Below are positions 1 to 8,598 of a stretch of DNA of 64,000 bases, one piece after another. The stretch lies in the NCBI RefSeq assembly GCF_016718685.1, contig NZ_JADKCX010000155.1, forward strand, positions 62,001 through 126,000. The letters run 5' to 3'. The position numbers and the translations under genes are program-made. Within the stretch, counting starts at the first letter, position 1; the number at the start of each line of letters is the position of its first letter. The DNA comes from Haliscomenobacter sp. (GTDB taxonomy: Bacteria > Bacteroidota > Bacteroidia > Chitinophagales > Saprospiraceae). Below the pieces are notes generated by a model, which searched no databases, was not told where the DNA came from, and saw nothing but the letters and a program-made list of their open reading frames with translations.

Positions 1-1151
1 GCGCGGGTGTTGGTATCCAACTGAGCCACTTCCTTGTGGAAGACCTCGTTGAGTGCCCGATCTTTTACTGCTTTGATTTCTACGGGAACCTGGCGCATGG
101 CAATTTCCAAGCGACGCTGTTGGAATACTTTGGGTAGCTCCTCGATGAATTCGGCCAGCATTACTTTGGCTTTTTGTACTTCCTGTTCGCGGAAAGCGAG
201 GTTTTCTTTGGCCAAAGCGCGTAAGCCTTCAATTTCGATGTAATGATTATCAAAATTGGCAATTACTTTAGGGGAGATATTGTGAGGGATGGATAGGTCG
301 ATCAATATTTTTGGCCCCGTCTCGCCATTGAGCAATTGAGGGTATAAAGCGGGGGTAATCACAGGTTCAGTAGCAGCAGTACATACGATCAACGCGTCGA
401 AACCCTCTTGGTGGTGCTGTAAAGCATTCAGGTCATAGGCCCGTCCCTGGGGGAATATTGCGGCAATTTCTTCCGCTTTGGAGACCGTGCGGTTAAATAC
501 AGAAACCTGCGTGAAATGATGCTTGTCCAAAAATTTGGCCACCAATGCATTGGTTTGACCAGCACCGATGATCAAAATGCGCGCATCTTTGGGTAAGTGA
601 TGACGCATCATTTTTTGAATGGCCAAAGAAGCAATCGAAACGGGTTTGTCGCCAATGCGGGTATTCGAATAGATCGACTTGGCCACAGCCACCGCTTGAT
701 CCATGGCCATACGCAGATTGTCACCAATCAGATTCCAATCCTTACATTGATCGTAAGCATCACGCAATTGCCCTAAAATTTGGCGCTCACCAATGACCAT
801 AGAATCCATTGAGGCAGAAACGGTGAAGTAATGCTCCAGTGCATCCATGCCTTCCAGAATTTGAACACTGTCGTCCAAAGTGGCCAAAATATCGTCTTCG
901 ATTTGTGGATTGACTTGTTTGAAGAATTCGACTGCAAAAACCAGATCAAGTTGGCGTTCGGTATGAAAGAAGTACATGACCCGATTGCAAGTAGACAAAT
1001 ACAAAAGTTCATCCAAACCAAACTGTTCCTTAAGGTCCTGGAGGCGCATCTTCAACGCCGAAGGATCGGAGGTCTTCACCACAAAATCGCTGATGCTGTG
1101 TAAGTTTACACGTTTGTGGGTGACCGTAAGGATTTTGTAATTGTCTAACAT
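1..1151 (-). CDS. hemA: Glutamyl-tRNA reductase, partial (C-terminus beyond window)
   Basis: Reduces glutamyl-tRNA(Glu) to glutamate-1-semialdehyde with NADPH, the first step of C5 tetrapyrrole (heme) synthesis, in the cytoplasm. The minus-strand frame is open from ATG at 1151 to the window edge, about 383 residues of a family that usually has 415-430. Visible marks are STCNRVMYF near residue 50 (the catalytic Cys in the family's TCNR motif), the conserved SMDSMVIGERQILGQ segment, the nucleotide-binding IIGAGQTN, FNRT, and LIDLSIPHN. The translation LDNYKILTVTHK starts as expected for the family. It is divergent from aspS with about 550 bases between the two starts. The end of the gene lies left of the window; no internal frameshift was seen. 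Confidence 0.93.
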   Translation of the reverse strand, partial: MLDNYKILTVTHKRVNLHSISDFVVKTSDPSALKMRLQDLKEQFGLDELLYLSTCNRVMYFFHTERQLDLVFAVEFFKQVNPQIEDDILATLDDSVQILEGMDALEHYFTVSASMDSMVIGERQILGQLRDAYDQCKDWNLIGDNLRMAMDQAVAVAKSIYSNTRIGDKPVSIASLAIQKMMRHHLPKDARILIIGAGQTNALVAKFLDKHHFTQVSVFNRTVSKAEEIAAIFPQGRAYDLNALQHHQEGFDALIVCTAATEPVITPALYPQLLNGETGPKILIDLSIPHNISPKVIANFDNHYIEIEGLRALAKENLAFREQEVQKAKVMLAEFIEELPKVFQQRRLEIAMRQVPVEIKAVKDRALNEVFHKEVAQLDTNTR

Positions 1152-1268
1152 AACCTTTGTTGCTTAAAAAAAATGACACTGTTGAATTATTAAGCGGTTA
1201 ATTCTCGCAAGGTTTTGGGATGATTGACTTTTGATCCGGTACTTACGGTGCCTACTGTTGAATTGCTG

Positions 1269-1276
1269 CAAAAATA
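1269..1276 (-). promoter_or_regulatory. Possible -7 box for hemA
   Basis: Read on the minus strand this is TATTTTTG, a match to the Bacteroidota -7 consensus TAnnTTTG, about 115 bases upstream of the hemA start. No good -33 TTTG lies at the usual distance, so support is weak. Confidence 0.35.
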
Positions 1277-1522
1277 GGATGCGGATTGGGAAATAATGTC
1301 ACGGTTCTGTAACAACATCAAACAATTTAACTATTTAGATGAATTCTAAACTGAATTGTCAATGCCCTGATTTTCCTGCGTTTCATCCTGCAAAAAAACA
1401 CCCTCGTTTTATTGCAGGCACTGATAAAAGTCACTCCCTTTCGCTGATATAAACGCAATAAATTTCGCCTCGGATTCGGTTTTAAGCAAAAACAAATTCA
1501 AATTTGTCATTTCGACAAGTAT

Positions 1523-1556
1523 TTTGACCTTGTTATGACGTAAAGACTTACTTTTG
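1523..1556 (+). promoter_or_regulatory. Bacteroidota-type promoter for aspS
   Basis: TTTG at 1523-1526 and TACTTTTG at 1549-1556 are separated by 22 bases, close to the Bacteroidota primary-sigma pattern (TTTG, about 20 bases, TAnnTTTG). The same TACTTTTGCG string recurs upstream of the META lipoprotein gene and tRNA-Gln. Transcription would start about 1563, so the palindrome at 1575-1701 would lie in the aspS leader RNA. Confidence 0.65.
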
Positions 1557-1574
1557 CGCCACTAACGACATTTT

Positions 1575-1701
1575 GGGGTTCGAGAGTTCGAAGGTTCAAG
1601 GGTTCGGGGGTTCGAAGGTTCGAGGTTTTCCCTCCAACTTACGAACCCTCGAACCCCCGAACCCTCAAACTCGAACCCTCAAACCCTCGAACGATCAAAC
1701 C
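1575..1701. repeat. Palindromic word repeat, GGTTCGAGG type
   Basis: The left arm (about 1575-1626) repeats an 8-9 base word of the form GGTTCGAAG or GGTTCGGGG. The right arm (about 1642-1701) carries its reverse complement (CGAACCCTC, CGAACCCCC). A short non-repeat loop separates them. Folded as RNA it would form a long imperfect hairpin ending six bases before the aspS ATG. A frame in phase with aspS runs through the repeat, but it is low-complexity and not part of AspRS. Confidence 0.85.
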
Positions 1702-1707
1702 TTTTTT

Positions 1708-3465
1708 ATGTACCGTACACATACCTGCGGCGAACTTCGCATGACCGATGTCGACAAGACAGTGAAACTAAGTGGTTGGGTGCAAACAACCCGTGATTTT
1801 GGCGCAATGACCTTCCTGGATTTACGAGACCGCTACGGCATCACCCAGTTGGTGTTCAGTATGGAAGAAAATGCCGACTTATGCGAGCGAGCACGCAAAC
1901 TTGGACGGGAGTATGTCATTGAAATTGAAGGAAAAGTTCGTGAACGCAGCAATAAAAACCTCAACCGCGATACCGGAGAAATAGAGATAGTTGCACAAAG
2001 TATGAAGGTGCTCAATGCTTCAAAAGTACCTCCGTTTACCATTGAAGACGAAACCGATGGTGGTGACGACCTGCGCATGAAGTACCGCTACCTGGATTTG
2101 CGCCGTAGCCCGGTACAAAACAACTTGATTTTTAGATCCAAACTGGCGCTGGAAGTCCGCAAATTTCTGTCGGAGCAAAGCTTTATCGAAGTAGAAACGC
2201 CCTTCCTGATCAAAAGTACCCCCGAAGGTGCCCGCGACTTTGTGGTGCCCAGCCGCATGAACCCAGGGCAGTTTTACGCCTTGCCCCAATCCCCCCAAAC
2301 CTTCAAACAGATCTTGATGGTAGCAGGATTTGACCGCTACTTCCAGATCGTGAAATGTTTTCGGGATGAGGACTTGCGCGCCGACCGTCAGCCTGAGTTC
2401 ACCCAAATCGACTGCGAAATGGCCTTCGTGACCCGCGAAGACATTCTGAATACTTTTGAAGCGCTGACCCGCCATCTGTTTTTACATACCCTCGGCCTGG
2501 AGTTGGGAGATTTTCCACGGATGTCTTACGACGACGCCCTGCGGCTTTATGGCTCTGACAAACCCGATCTGCGCTTTGGTATGCCTTTTGCTGAGCTGAC
2601 AGACTTGACCAAAGGCCGTGGATTTGTGGTGTTTGATAGTGCAGAAACCGTAATTGGCATCAACGCCAAAGGCCAGGCTGATTATACCCGCAAGCAAGTA
2701 GATGAGCTGACCGAATGGGTAAAACGCCCTCAAATTGGTGCTAAAGGATTAATATACGTTCGTTACAATGCTGACGGAACGTTGAAGTCTTCTGTAGATA
2801 AATTTTTTACCGAAGATCAACTGCGCGATTGGGCTCAACACCTGGAGGCTGAACCCGGTGACTTGATGCTCATCATGGCTGGTGAAGAAGAAAAAACCCG
2901 CAAACAACTTGGTGAGTTACGCCTGGAAATGGGCCGCCGTTTGGGCTTGATGAAACCAGGGGACTTCAAACCGCTGTGGGTGCTGGACTTCCCACTTTTG
3001 GAATGGGATGAAGATACTGAGCGTTTTTACGCCATGCATCACCCTTTCACTTCGCCCAAGCCCGATGACGTAGTCAAAATGGCGAGTGACGATCGCAACG
3101 TACTCAAAGGTTTGCGTGCCGATGCCTACGACCTGGTGTTGAATGGGGTAGAAATTGGCGGTGGATCCATCAGGATCTACGACCGCGACCTGCAAATGAA
3201 AAACTTCAGCCTGTTGGGCTTTAGCGCCGAAGAAGCCGAAGCCCAGTTCGGTTTCTTGCTGGGAGCATTTGAGTTTGGCGCTCCACCTCACGGGGGCATC
3301 GCTTTTGGCTTCGATCGCCTTTGCTCGGTGATGAACGGCCAAAACTCGATCCGCGATTTCATTGCTTTCCCGAAAAATAACCAGGGCAGGGATATGATGA
3401 TTGATGCGCCTTCGGGGATTGCGGACGTGCAGTTGAAAGAATTGAGTTTGAAAGTAAATTTGTAA
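1708..3465 (+). CDS. aspS: Aspartyl-tRNA synthetase
   Basis: Class IIb synthetase that charges tRNA-Asp with aspartate. From ATG 1708 it has 585 residues, normal for the bacterial type. The N-terminal OB fold begins MYRTHTCGEL with LSGWVQTTRDFG. The catalytic core shows TPEGARDFVVPSR, FYALPQSPQTFKQ, motif 2 with CFRDEDLRADRQPEFTQID, the bacterial GAD insertion in the middle, GGGSIRIYD, and motif 3 with GIAFGFDRL. The frame is open back to 1573, but those 45 codons are the GGTTCG palindrome, so 1708 is the better start. It probably has its own promoter at 1523-1556. The sequence does not tell whether the enzyme is discriminating (Asp only) or also charges tRNA-Asn. Confidence 0.97.
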   Translation: MYRTHTCGELRMTDVDKTVKLSGWVQTTRDFGAMTFLDLRDRYGITQLVFSMEENADLCERARKLGREYVIEIEGKVRERSNKNLNRDTGEIEIVAQSMKVLNASKVPPFTIEDETDGGDDLRMKYRYLDLRRSPVQNNLIFRSKLALEVRKFLSEQSFIEVETPFLIKSTPEGARDFVVPSRMNPGQFYALPQSPQTFKQILMVAGFDRYFQIVKCFRDEDLRADRQPEFTQIDCEMAFVTREDILNTFEALTRHLFLHTLGLELGDFPRMSYDDALRLYGSDKPDLRFGMPFAELTDLTKGRGFVVFDSAETVIGINAKGQADYTRKQVDELTEWVKRPQIGAKGLIYVRYNADGTLKSSVDKFFTEDQLRDWAQHLEAEPGDLMLIMAGEEEKTRKQLGELRLEMGRRLGLMKPGDFKPLWVLDFPLLEWDEDTERFYAMHHPFTSPKPDDVVKMASDDRNVLKGLRADAYDLVLNGVEIGGGSIRIYDRDLQMKNFSLLGFSAEEAEAQFGFLLGAFEFGAPPHGGIAFGFDRLCSVMNGQNSIRDFIAFPKNNQGRDMMIDAPSGIADVQLKELSLKVNL

Positions 3466-3561
3466 ACAGTTTTACGTTTTAGGTTTTAAGTTTTAAGTTG
3501 GGCACTGATTTCAAGCTGAGGAGTCGATAACCTAAAACTTAAAACTTAAAACCGTTAAACG
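3466..3561. repeat. Palindromic word repeat, GTTTTAAG type
   Basis: The left arm after the aspS stop repeats a 7-base word like GTTTTAA / GTTTTAG (about 3470-3498). The right arm (about 3530-3556) carries CCTAAAACTTAAAAC-type reverse complements. The loop holds GGCACTGATTTCAAGC and a GATAACC string also seen in the 32.7 kb element. It fills the whole gap between aspS and the next gene. Confidence 0.8.
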
Positions 3562-3566
3562 TACTC

Positions 3567-4397
3567 ATGTCCGACCACACCCTACTCTTGGCAAAAGCGC
3601 GCGAATACGACGCGCAAGGCGATGTGTACAACGCGGTAAAGTTGTACAAGCGCTGCATCAAGCTGCTTCCAGAGTGGGTGGAGCCTTATGTGTATTTGGC
3701 GGAGATTTACAAAAAACGTGCAGAGTGGAAACCCGCCCTGTATTACGCTAAAAAAGCCCTTTCACTGGATGCTAGTCTGGCTGATACCTGGTGGACTTTG
3801 GGCATCACGGCTGTAGCCTTGGGCAAAGCCCGGTTGGCCAATTCCGTTTGGTCAAAATTTGGGCCAAGTAACCCTCGCGCCGCCCTCATTTCACTACAGC
3901 TTACCCACAGCGGCATTTTTGAAATGATCTGGGCCAAACCACTCGATCCTGCACGGGCACAAATCACCAGCATTCCCCATCCCGATAGTGATCGCCACTT
4001 TTTAGACACCGTGATTTTTGACCGTCAAGTAATTGGCTACAATGTGGCCAACCGGAGGCGCTATCCGGTACATGCGGAACTTGGATTGCTTCAACGTTCA
4101 GCCTATTTTACGTTTTCATGTTGGTTAGAGACTCCTGCTCAAAAGGATGTCAAAACGCTGGAGCGGCTTTGTATAGAAGCCAATTTGGGCTTTGAAGTTT
4201 GGTCCAAAGCGGCTAAGGTGCAAAAACAGGTCTATCGGGATGAGTTACAGGAGTTTTATAGCGGAGACATATTTCAAAAGACGGAAGAAGATCTATTGAT
4301 CGCCATTGCGGCCAAACAAGAGGCACATGTGGAACAGGTATTGCGGGCCTGGACGATCATCACACTGAAACAATATTATGCTCTGGAGCGGCACTGA
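3567..4397 (+). CDS. Tetratricopeptide repeat protein
   Basis: 276 residues, no signal peptide, so probably cytoplasmic. The first 110 residues form about three TPR units: a Tyr-rich helix pair (AREYDAQGDVYNAVKLYKRC), WVEPYVYLAEIYKKRAEWKPALYYAKKAL, and ADTWWTLGITAVALGKARLANSVW. TPRs are protein-binding scaffolds; the partner is unknown. The second half has no recognised domain. The ATG at 3567 directly follows the palindrome after aspS, and the gap of about 100 bases is consistent with read-through from aspS. It could be a chaperone-like adaptor, but there is no direct evidence. Confidence 0.75.
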   Translation: MSDHTLLLAKAREYDAQGDVYNAVKLYKRCIKLLPEWVEPYVYLAEIYKKRAEWKPALYYAKKALSLDASLADTWWTLGITAVALGKARLANSVWSKFGPSNPRAALISLQLTHSGIFEMIWAKPLDPARAQITSIPHPDSDRHFLDTVIFDRQVIGYNVANRRRYPVHAELGLLQRSAYFTFSCWLETPAQKDVKTLERLCIEANLGFEVWSKAAKVQKQVYRDELQEFYSGDIFQKTEEDLLIAIAAKQEAHVEQVLRAWTIITLKQYYALERH

Positions 4398-4525
4398 TCT
4401 TTCTTTTTTAAAATCTTGTTCATAAAAAATATTTATTTTTACCATCTCTAGGATGAATATAGTTGTGTTAAACTGCTGCATGAGGGATTAGGTGCGTTAT
4501 TTTTTCACCTAAATATAGATGTGTT

Positions 4526-5665
4526 ATGCACAAGAATTTAATCACCCTCTTGTTGTTGACTGTTACAAGTTTAACTTTATTGAAAGCCCAAATCACGCTC
4601 CCACCTAGTGGCGACAACCAAAAGTGCGAAGTGGCTCAGTACATTGGACTGGTCAAAGTTGCCTTAATGTGGGGTAGCCCCGATGTACATGGACCCGGTG
4701 GGGAAGACCGCACTGGGAAAGTTTGGGGCGAGCTGGTTCCTTATGGCCTGAGTAACCTGGATTTTGGATTGAGCGATGAAAATCACCTCATGCCCTGGCG
4801 CGCTGGTGCCAACGAAAACACCGTTTTTGCGGTTTCTCACGATGTACAGATTGAGGGCAAACCACTACCTGCGGGTAAGTATGGCCTGCACATGATTCCA
4901 GGTAAAGACGAATGGGTCATTATTTTTTCCAAAAACCACACCTCATGGGGTAGTTACTTCTACCAACAAAGTGAGGATGCGTTGCGGGTAACCGTGAAAC
5001 CTCAAGCTACTGCCTACACGGAATGGCTGACTTACGAGTTTGATGACCGTAAGCCGGCTTCTTGTACGGTGCGTTTGCGCTGGGAAAAAATTGCCGTACC
5101 CTTCAAGGTAAGTGTGCCCAACATCAATGAACTGTATTTGGCCAACATCAGGGAAGAGTTGCGCACTGAACCTGGGTTTGACTACAACAGTTATGTGAGT
5201 GCTTCCCGATTTTGTGTACAAAACAAAGTAGCCTTGGAACAGGGTCTGGCCTGGGCGGAAGATGCCATCAGCAAAAAATACATTGGGCTGAAGAATTTCC
5301 AAACCCTTTCCAACAAAGCCCAAGTACTGACTGCAATGGGTCGTGATGCGGAAGCTTCTGCGCTGATGAAAGAAGCGATCAAGGAGCCAACTGCCGGTAT
5401 GCAAGACATCCACATGTTTGCGCGTAGTTTGCAGGCCAGCAAGAAGCCACAAGAAGCCCTGGAAATTTTTAAACTAAACAATCAGCGTTACCCTGATGAT
5501 TTCATGACGCTTTTTGGCCTGGTGCGCGGCTATTCCGGGGTAGGAGACTATAAAAATGCCTTAAAATACGCCAACTTAGCTTTGCCCAAAGCGGCGAATG
5601 CTCAGCAAAAATCACAGATGGAAGCTGCGATTGCGAAGTTGAAGGAAAATAAGGATATGAACTAG
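4526..5665 (+). CDS. Secreted DUF2911 protein with C-terminal TPR-like region
   Basis: 379 residues. A Sec signal peptide spans about 1-21 (hydrophobic LITLLLLTVTSLTLLKAQ). Residues about 35-190 match DUF2911, a Bacteroidota family of unknown function, with VALMWGSPDVHGPGG, the Trp-rich GKVWGELVPYG, the LPAGKYGLHMIPG turn and WGSYFYQQ. The last 150 residues are helical repeats resembling TPRs (ALEQGLAWAEDAISKK, DDFMTLFGLVRGYSGVGDYKNALKYAN). It is probably periplasmic. It stands alone with about 130 bases upstream; no clear TAnnTTTG box was found. The biochemical role is not known. Confidence 0.8.
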   Translation: MHKNLITLLLLTVTSLTLLKAQITLPPSGDNQKCEVAQYIGLVKVALMWGSPDVHGPGGEDRTGKVWGELVPYGLSNLDFGLSDENHLMPWRAGANENTVFAVSHDVQIEGKPLPAGKYGLHMIPGKDEWVIIFSKNHTSWGSYFYQQSEDALRVTVKPQATAYTEWLTYEFDDRKPASCTVRLRWEKIAVPFKVSVPNINELYLANIREELRTEPGFDYNSYVSASRFCVQNKVALEQGLAWAEDAISKKYIGLKNFQTLSNKAQVLTAMGRDAEASALMKEAIKEPTAGMQDIHMFARSLQASKKPQEALEIFKLNNQRYPDDFMTLFGLVRGYSGVGDYKNALKYANLALPKAANAQQKSQMEAAIAKLKENKDMN

Positions 5666-5666
5666 A

Positions 5667-5701
5667 TGGGTGTGGGTGTGAGTGTGGGTTAGGGTGTGGG
5701 G
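5667..5701. repeat. One-armed GTGTGG word run
   Basis: Immediately after the stop codon of the DUF2911 gene a run of about six degenerate GTGTGG(G) words occurs with no complementary arm. It has the same position and word style as the two-armed palindromes elsewhere in the window and may be a half element. Confidence 0.55.
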
Positions 5702-5783
5702 TCGCCAGCGCTTGACATGGCAGGAAGCTGAGCATTTTTAACTTGCAGTCGTATCTTAGACCCAAAAGATTCGCAAGTTTAGA

Positions 5784-5791
5784 TACATTTG
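5784..5791 (+). promoter_or_regulatory. Possible -7 box for psuG
   Basis: TACATTTG matches TAnnTTTG 21 bases before the psuG ATG. A -33 element at the normal spacing is not evident, so this is a weak call. Confidence 0.35.
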
Positions 5792-5812
5792 TTTCTAAAC
5801 TTGTGAATTCTT

Positions 5813-6727
5813 ATGATACCCTATCTCGATTTGTCTCCAGAAGTTTCCTCGGCATTGCGCTCCAAACAACCCGTTGTCGCACTGGAAAGCACCATTATTT
5901 CCCATGGGATGCCTTACCCGCGCAATGTGGAAACCGCCCTGCAGGTCGAGGCAATAGTGCGCAAGAATGGAGCGATACCTGCAACCATTGCCGTGATCAA
6001 CGGCCGTATGAAGGTAGGACTGAGCAAGCAAGAGATAACCAATTTAGGAAAGTTAGGGACTGCGGTATTAAAGGTAAGTCGTCGCGATTTACCAGTCGTC
6101 ATCGCGCAGGGCCAAAACGGCGCAACCACGGTTGCAGCTACCATGATTATTGCTGATTTGGCGGGCATTTCCATCTTTGCCACGGGCGGTATTGGTGGTG
6201 TACACCGCGGAGCATCGGAGTCGATGGACGTATCTGCCGATTTACAAGAGTTGGCCCGAACCAACGTCGCTGTAGTATGTGCCGGAGCAAAATCAATTCT
6301 TGACCTTGGGCTTACCCTGGAGTACCTCGAAACCCAGGGCGTTCCCGTTTTGGGGTATCAAACTAGCGAATTCCCGGCTTTTTATACCCGCAACAGTGGA
6401 TTTAAAGTGGATCAATCCGTTGATTCTGCTGAAGAATTAGCCGATATCCTCACCATCAAATGGCAACTGGGCTTGACGGGAGGGGCTGTCATTGCCAATC
6501 CAATCCCCCTGGAATTCCAGTTGGAATATGCCGTGATGGAACAGGCCATTCAACAGGCTTTGGCAAAGGCGGAAAAGAAAAACATTAAGGGCAAGGAAAT
6601 CACCCCGTTTTTGTTGGCGAGTATCGAGCAAATTACCGGGGGCAAAAGCCTAGATGCCAATGTAGAATTGGTGTTCAATAACGCAAAATTGGCTGCGCAG
6701 ATCGCAGAATATCTGAGGGTAAGTTGA
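5813..6727 (+). CDS. psuG: Pseudouridine-5'-phosphate glycosidase
   Basis: Splits pseudouridine 5'-phosphate reversibly into uracil and ribose 5-phosphate, the second step of pseudouridine salvage after PsuK. It has 304 residues, normal length. Conserved marks: VALESTIISHGMPYPRN near residue 25, GATTVAATMIIADLAGI, ATGGIGGVHRGA (active-site Gly/His segment), LDLGLTLEYLETQGV and GGAVIANPIP near residue 225. No PsuK-type kinase gene is next to it, so the partner must be elsewhere or the substrate arrives phosphorylated. The stop codon is directly followed by the GTTGAT palindrome. Confidence 0.95.
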   Translation: MIPYLDLSPEVSSALRSKQPVVALESTIISHGMPYPRNVETALQVEAIVRKNGAIPATIAVINGRMKVGLSKQEITNLGKLGTAVLKVSRRDLPVVIAQGQNGATTVAATMIIADLAGISIFATGGIGGVHRGASESMDVSADLQELARTNVAVVCAGAKSILDLGLTLEYLETQGVPVLGYQTSEFPAFYTRNSGFKVDQSVDSAEELADILTIKWQLGLTGGAVIANPIPLEFQLEYAVMEQAIQQALAKAEKKNIKGKEITPFLLASIEQITGGKSLDANVELVFNNAKLAAQIAEYLRVS

Positions 6728-6850
6728 TAATAAGTTGATAATGGGGGAAGTGAGGGTTGATGAGGTTGATAGCCGCGCATCTGACTTTGCCTCAGCGACC
6801 GTCTTATCAACCCTTCATCAACCCTCATCAACCTTTATATCAACCTATTT
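6722..6850. repeat. Palindromic word repeat, GTTGAT type
   Basis: The left arm (about 6722-6769) holds AGTTGATAATAAGTTGAT, GGGTTGATGAGGTTGAT. The right arm (about 6804-6849) holds ATCAACCCTTCATCAACC and CTCATCAACC. The loop is about 34 bases. It fills the convergent gap between psuG and proS and overlaps the last codons of both. Confidence 0.8.
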
Positions 6851-6852
6851 CC

Positions 6853-8322
6853 TCAATATGCTTTAGCAAACAATACCCTTCTTTGTGAAGGCTTGCCCGT
6901 CAGTACACAAGAGCCATCTTCTGCTTCGGCATCCAAGGGAATACAGCGAATCGTGGCCTTGGTCAGTTCTTTGATTTTTTCTTCCGTTTCGGTGGTACCG
7001 TCCCAATGGGCCGAAATAAAACCGGGAATATCGCGGTTGATGATCTCTTCAAAATCTTTGAAGTTGTCAACCTTGGTGATGTATTGATCGCGCATGGCTT
7101 TGGCACGATTGAAGAGGTTGGCCTGGATTTCAACCAGCAAATCTTCAATGTATTGTTCAATGCCTTCGAGTGCTTGTTGCGTTTTTTCCTTGGTGTCGCG
7201 GCGGGCTACTTCAACCTGTCCGTTGGCCAAATCGCGCTCGCCGATGGCCAATCGTACCGGAATGCCATGCATCTCATGTTCGGCAAATTTAAAACCTGGA
7301 CGGTTTTTCATGTCCATGTCGTACTTGACCCGAATCCCTTTGGCTTTGAGCGCGGCCATGATTTTGTGAACCACTTCGTCAATGACCGGACTAGGTTTGG
7401 GAATGGGTACAATCACCACCTGGGTCGGCGCCAACTTGGGTGGAACCACTAAACCGTCGTCATCGGAATGGGTCATGATCAAGCCCCCCATCAAACGGGT
7501 AGAAACCCCCCAGGATGTTGCCCAAACGTATTCCTGCTGGTTGTTTTCGTTGAGGAATTTTACATCAAAAGCTTTGGCAAAATTTTGACCCAAAAAATGT
7601 GAAGTACCCGCTTGTAGTGCCTTTCCATCTTGCATCAAAGCCTCGATACAATAGGTTTCTTCTGCCCCCGCAAACCGTTCATTCGCCGTTTTAATGCCCC
7701 GAATCACTGGCATGGCCATGTACTCTTCGGCAAAAGTTGCGTAGATGTCCAGAATTTTGAGGGTCTCTTCCACCGCTTCCTCTTTGGTGGCATGTGCCGT
7801 ATGGCCTTCCTGCCAAAGGAATTCGGTGGTGCGCAGGAACAAACGTGTCCGCATCTCCCAGCGCACTACGTTGGCCCATTGATTGATGAGCAGAGGCAAG
7901 TCTCGATAAGAATTGATCCAGGTGCGGTAGGTATCCCAAATAATGGTCTCGGAAGTAGGCCGTACAATGAGTTCCTCTTCCAATTTGGAATCAGGATCCA
8001 CGATGATCCCACCACCATCAGGGTCGTTCATGAGGCGGTGGTGCGTAACCACGGCACATTCTTTGGCAAAACCAGCTACGTGCTGGGCTTCCTTGCTTAA
8101 AAAACTTTTGGGGATGAACAAAGGGAAGTAGGCATTGACGTGCCCCGTCTCTTTGAACATTTTGTCCAACTGATCTCGGATGTTTTCCCAAATTGCAAAT
8201 CCATAGGGTTTGATTACCATACATCCACGTACGGCGGAATTATCGGCCAGATTGGCACGCTTCACGATGTCGATGTACCAGTCGGAATAATTTTCACTCC
8301 TTGACGTAATCTCTTTTGCCAT
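6853..8322 (-). CDS. proS: Prolyl-tRNA synthetase, archaeal/eukaryote-like short form
   Basis: Class IIa synthetase that charges tRNA-Pro. 489 residues. It belongs to the type without the bacterial editing insertion: the segment between motifs 2 and 3 is short and the protein ends in KAY, as the C-terminal zinc-binding-like domain of this type does. Visible: YSDWYIDIVKRANLAD at the N-terminus, motif 1 with GCMVIKPYGFAIWE, motif 2 with LIVRPTSETII and TTEFLWQEGHTAHAT, motif 3 near residue 270 with WGVSTRLMGGLIMTHSD. Many Bacteroidota have this form. It is divergent from the Tyr/Asn-rich gene, and a long leader would contain the GGTTCG palindrome at 8334-8431. Confidence 0.95.
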   Translation of the reverse strand: MAKEITSRSENYSDWYIDIVKRANLADNSAVRGCMVIKPYGFAIWENIRDQLDKMFKETGHVNAYFPLFIPKSFLSKEAQHVAGFAKECAVVTHHRLMNDPDGGGIIVDPDSKLEEELIVRPTSETIIWDTYRTWINSYRDLPLLINQWANVVRWEMRTRLFLRTTEFLWQEGHTAHATKEEAVEETLKILDIYATFAEEYMAMPVIRGIKTANERFAGAEETYCIEALMQDGKALQAGTSHFLGQNFAKAFDVKFLNENNQQEYVWATSWGVSTRLMGGLIMTHSDDDGLVVPPKLAPTQVVIVPIPKPSPVIDEVVHKIMAALKAKGIRVKYDMDMKNRPGFKFAEHEMHGIPVRLAIGERDLANGQVEVARRDTKEKTQQALEGIEQYIEDLLVEIQANLFNRAKAMRDQYITKVDNFKDFEEIINRDIPGFISAHWDGTTETEEKIKELTKATIRCIPLDAEAEDGSCVLTGKPSQRRVLFAKAY

Positions 8323-8333
8323 AGTTGTAAGTG

Positions 8334-8431
8334 TTCGAGGGTTCGAAGGTTCGAAGGTTCGGGGTTCGAAGATTTGAGGGATAACCCAAAAAAACTACGA
8401 ACTCTCGAACTTTTCGAGCCTTCGAACCCAT
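8334..8431. repeat. Palindromic word repeat, GGTTCGAAG type
   Basis: The left arm (8334-8380) repeats GGGTTCGAAGGTTCGAAGG, and the right arm (8397-8431) holds CGAACTCTCGAAC and CGAGCCTTCGAACCC. It uses the same word family as the element before aspS. It lies 12 bases upstream of the proS start, so on the minus strand it would be in the proS leader. Confidence 0.8.
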
Positions 8432-8525
8432 AAAAGTTGTATCTTAACACTTGTTAAGGCGTCAAAAAGAAACTTTAACGCCGTCCAAGCTACACTTTAT
8501 CATTCTTTTAACAGCAAGTGTGGCG

Positions 8526-8533
8526 CAAAAGTA
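8526..8533 (-). promoter_or_regulatory. Probable -7 box for proS
   Basis: Read on the minus strand: TACTTTTGCG, the same string found at three other promoters in the window. It would give a proS leader of about 200 bases that includes the palindrome. No matching -33 box is visible. Confidence 0.45.
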
Positions 8534-8598
8534 ATAATTTCGGTGTTGTAAATAACGTGACTATGACATCAATAATTCCGCAAGCAAAACTTTTAAAT

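Noticed and set aside
1575..1701. CRISPR-like array in the word repeats
   Set aside because: No constant repeat with unique spacers; words are adjacent and degenerate, and the two arms are inverted.
1573..1707. Extension of the aspS frame upstream to 1573
   Set aside because: The extra 45 codons are translated palindrome words and are not part of AspRS; ATG 1708 gives the normal N-terminus MYRTHTCGEL.
5743..6156. Plus-strand 137-codon frame overlapping psuG
   Set aside because: A different frame of the same strand; psuG has all family motifs and a normal start.
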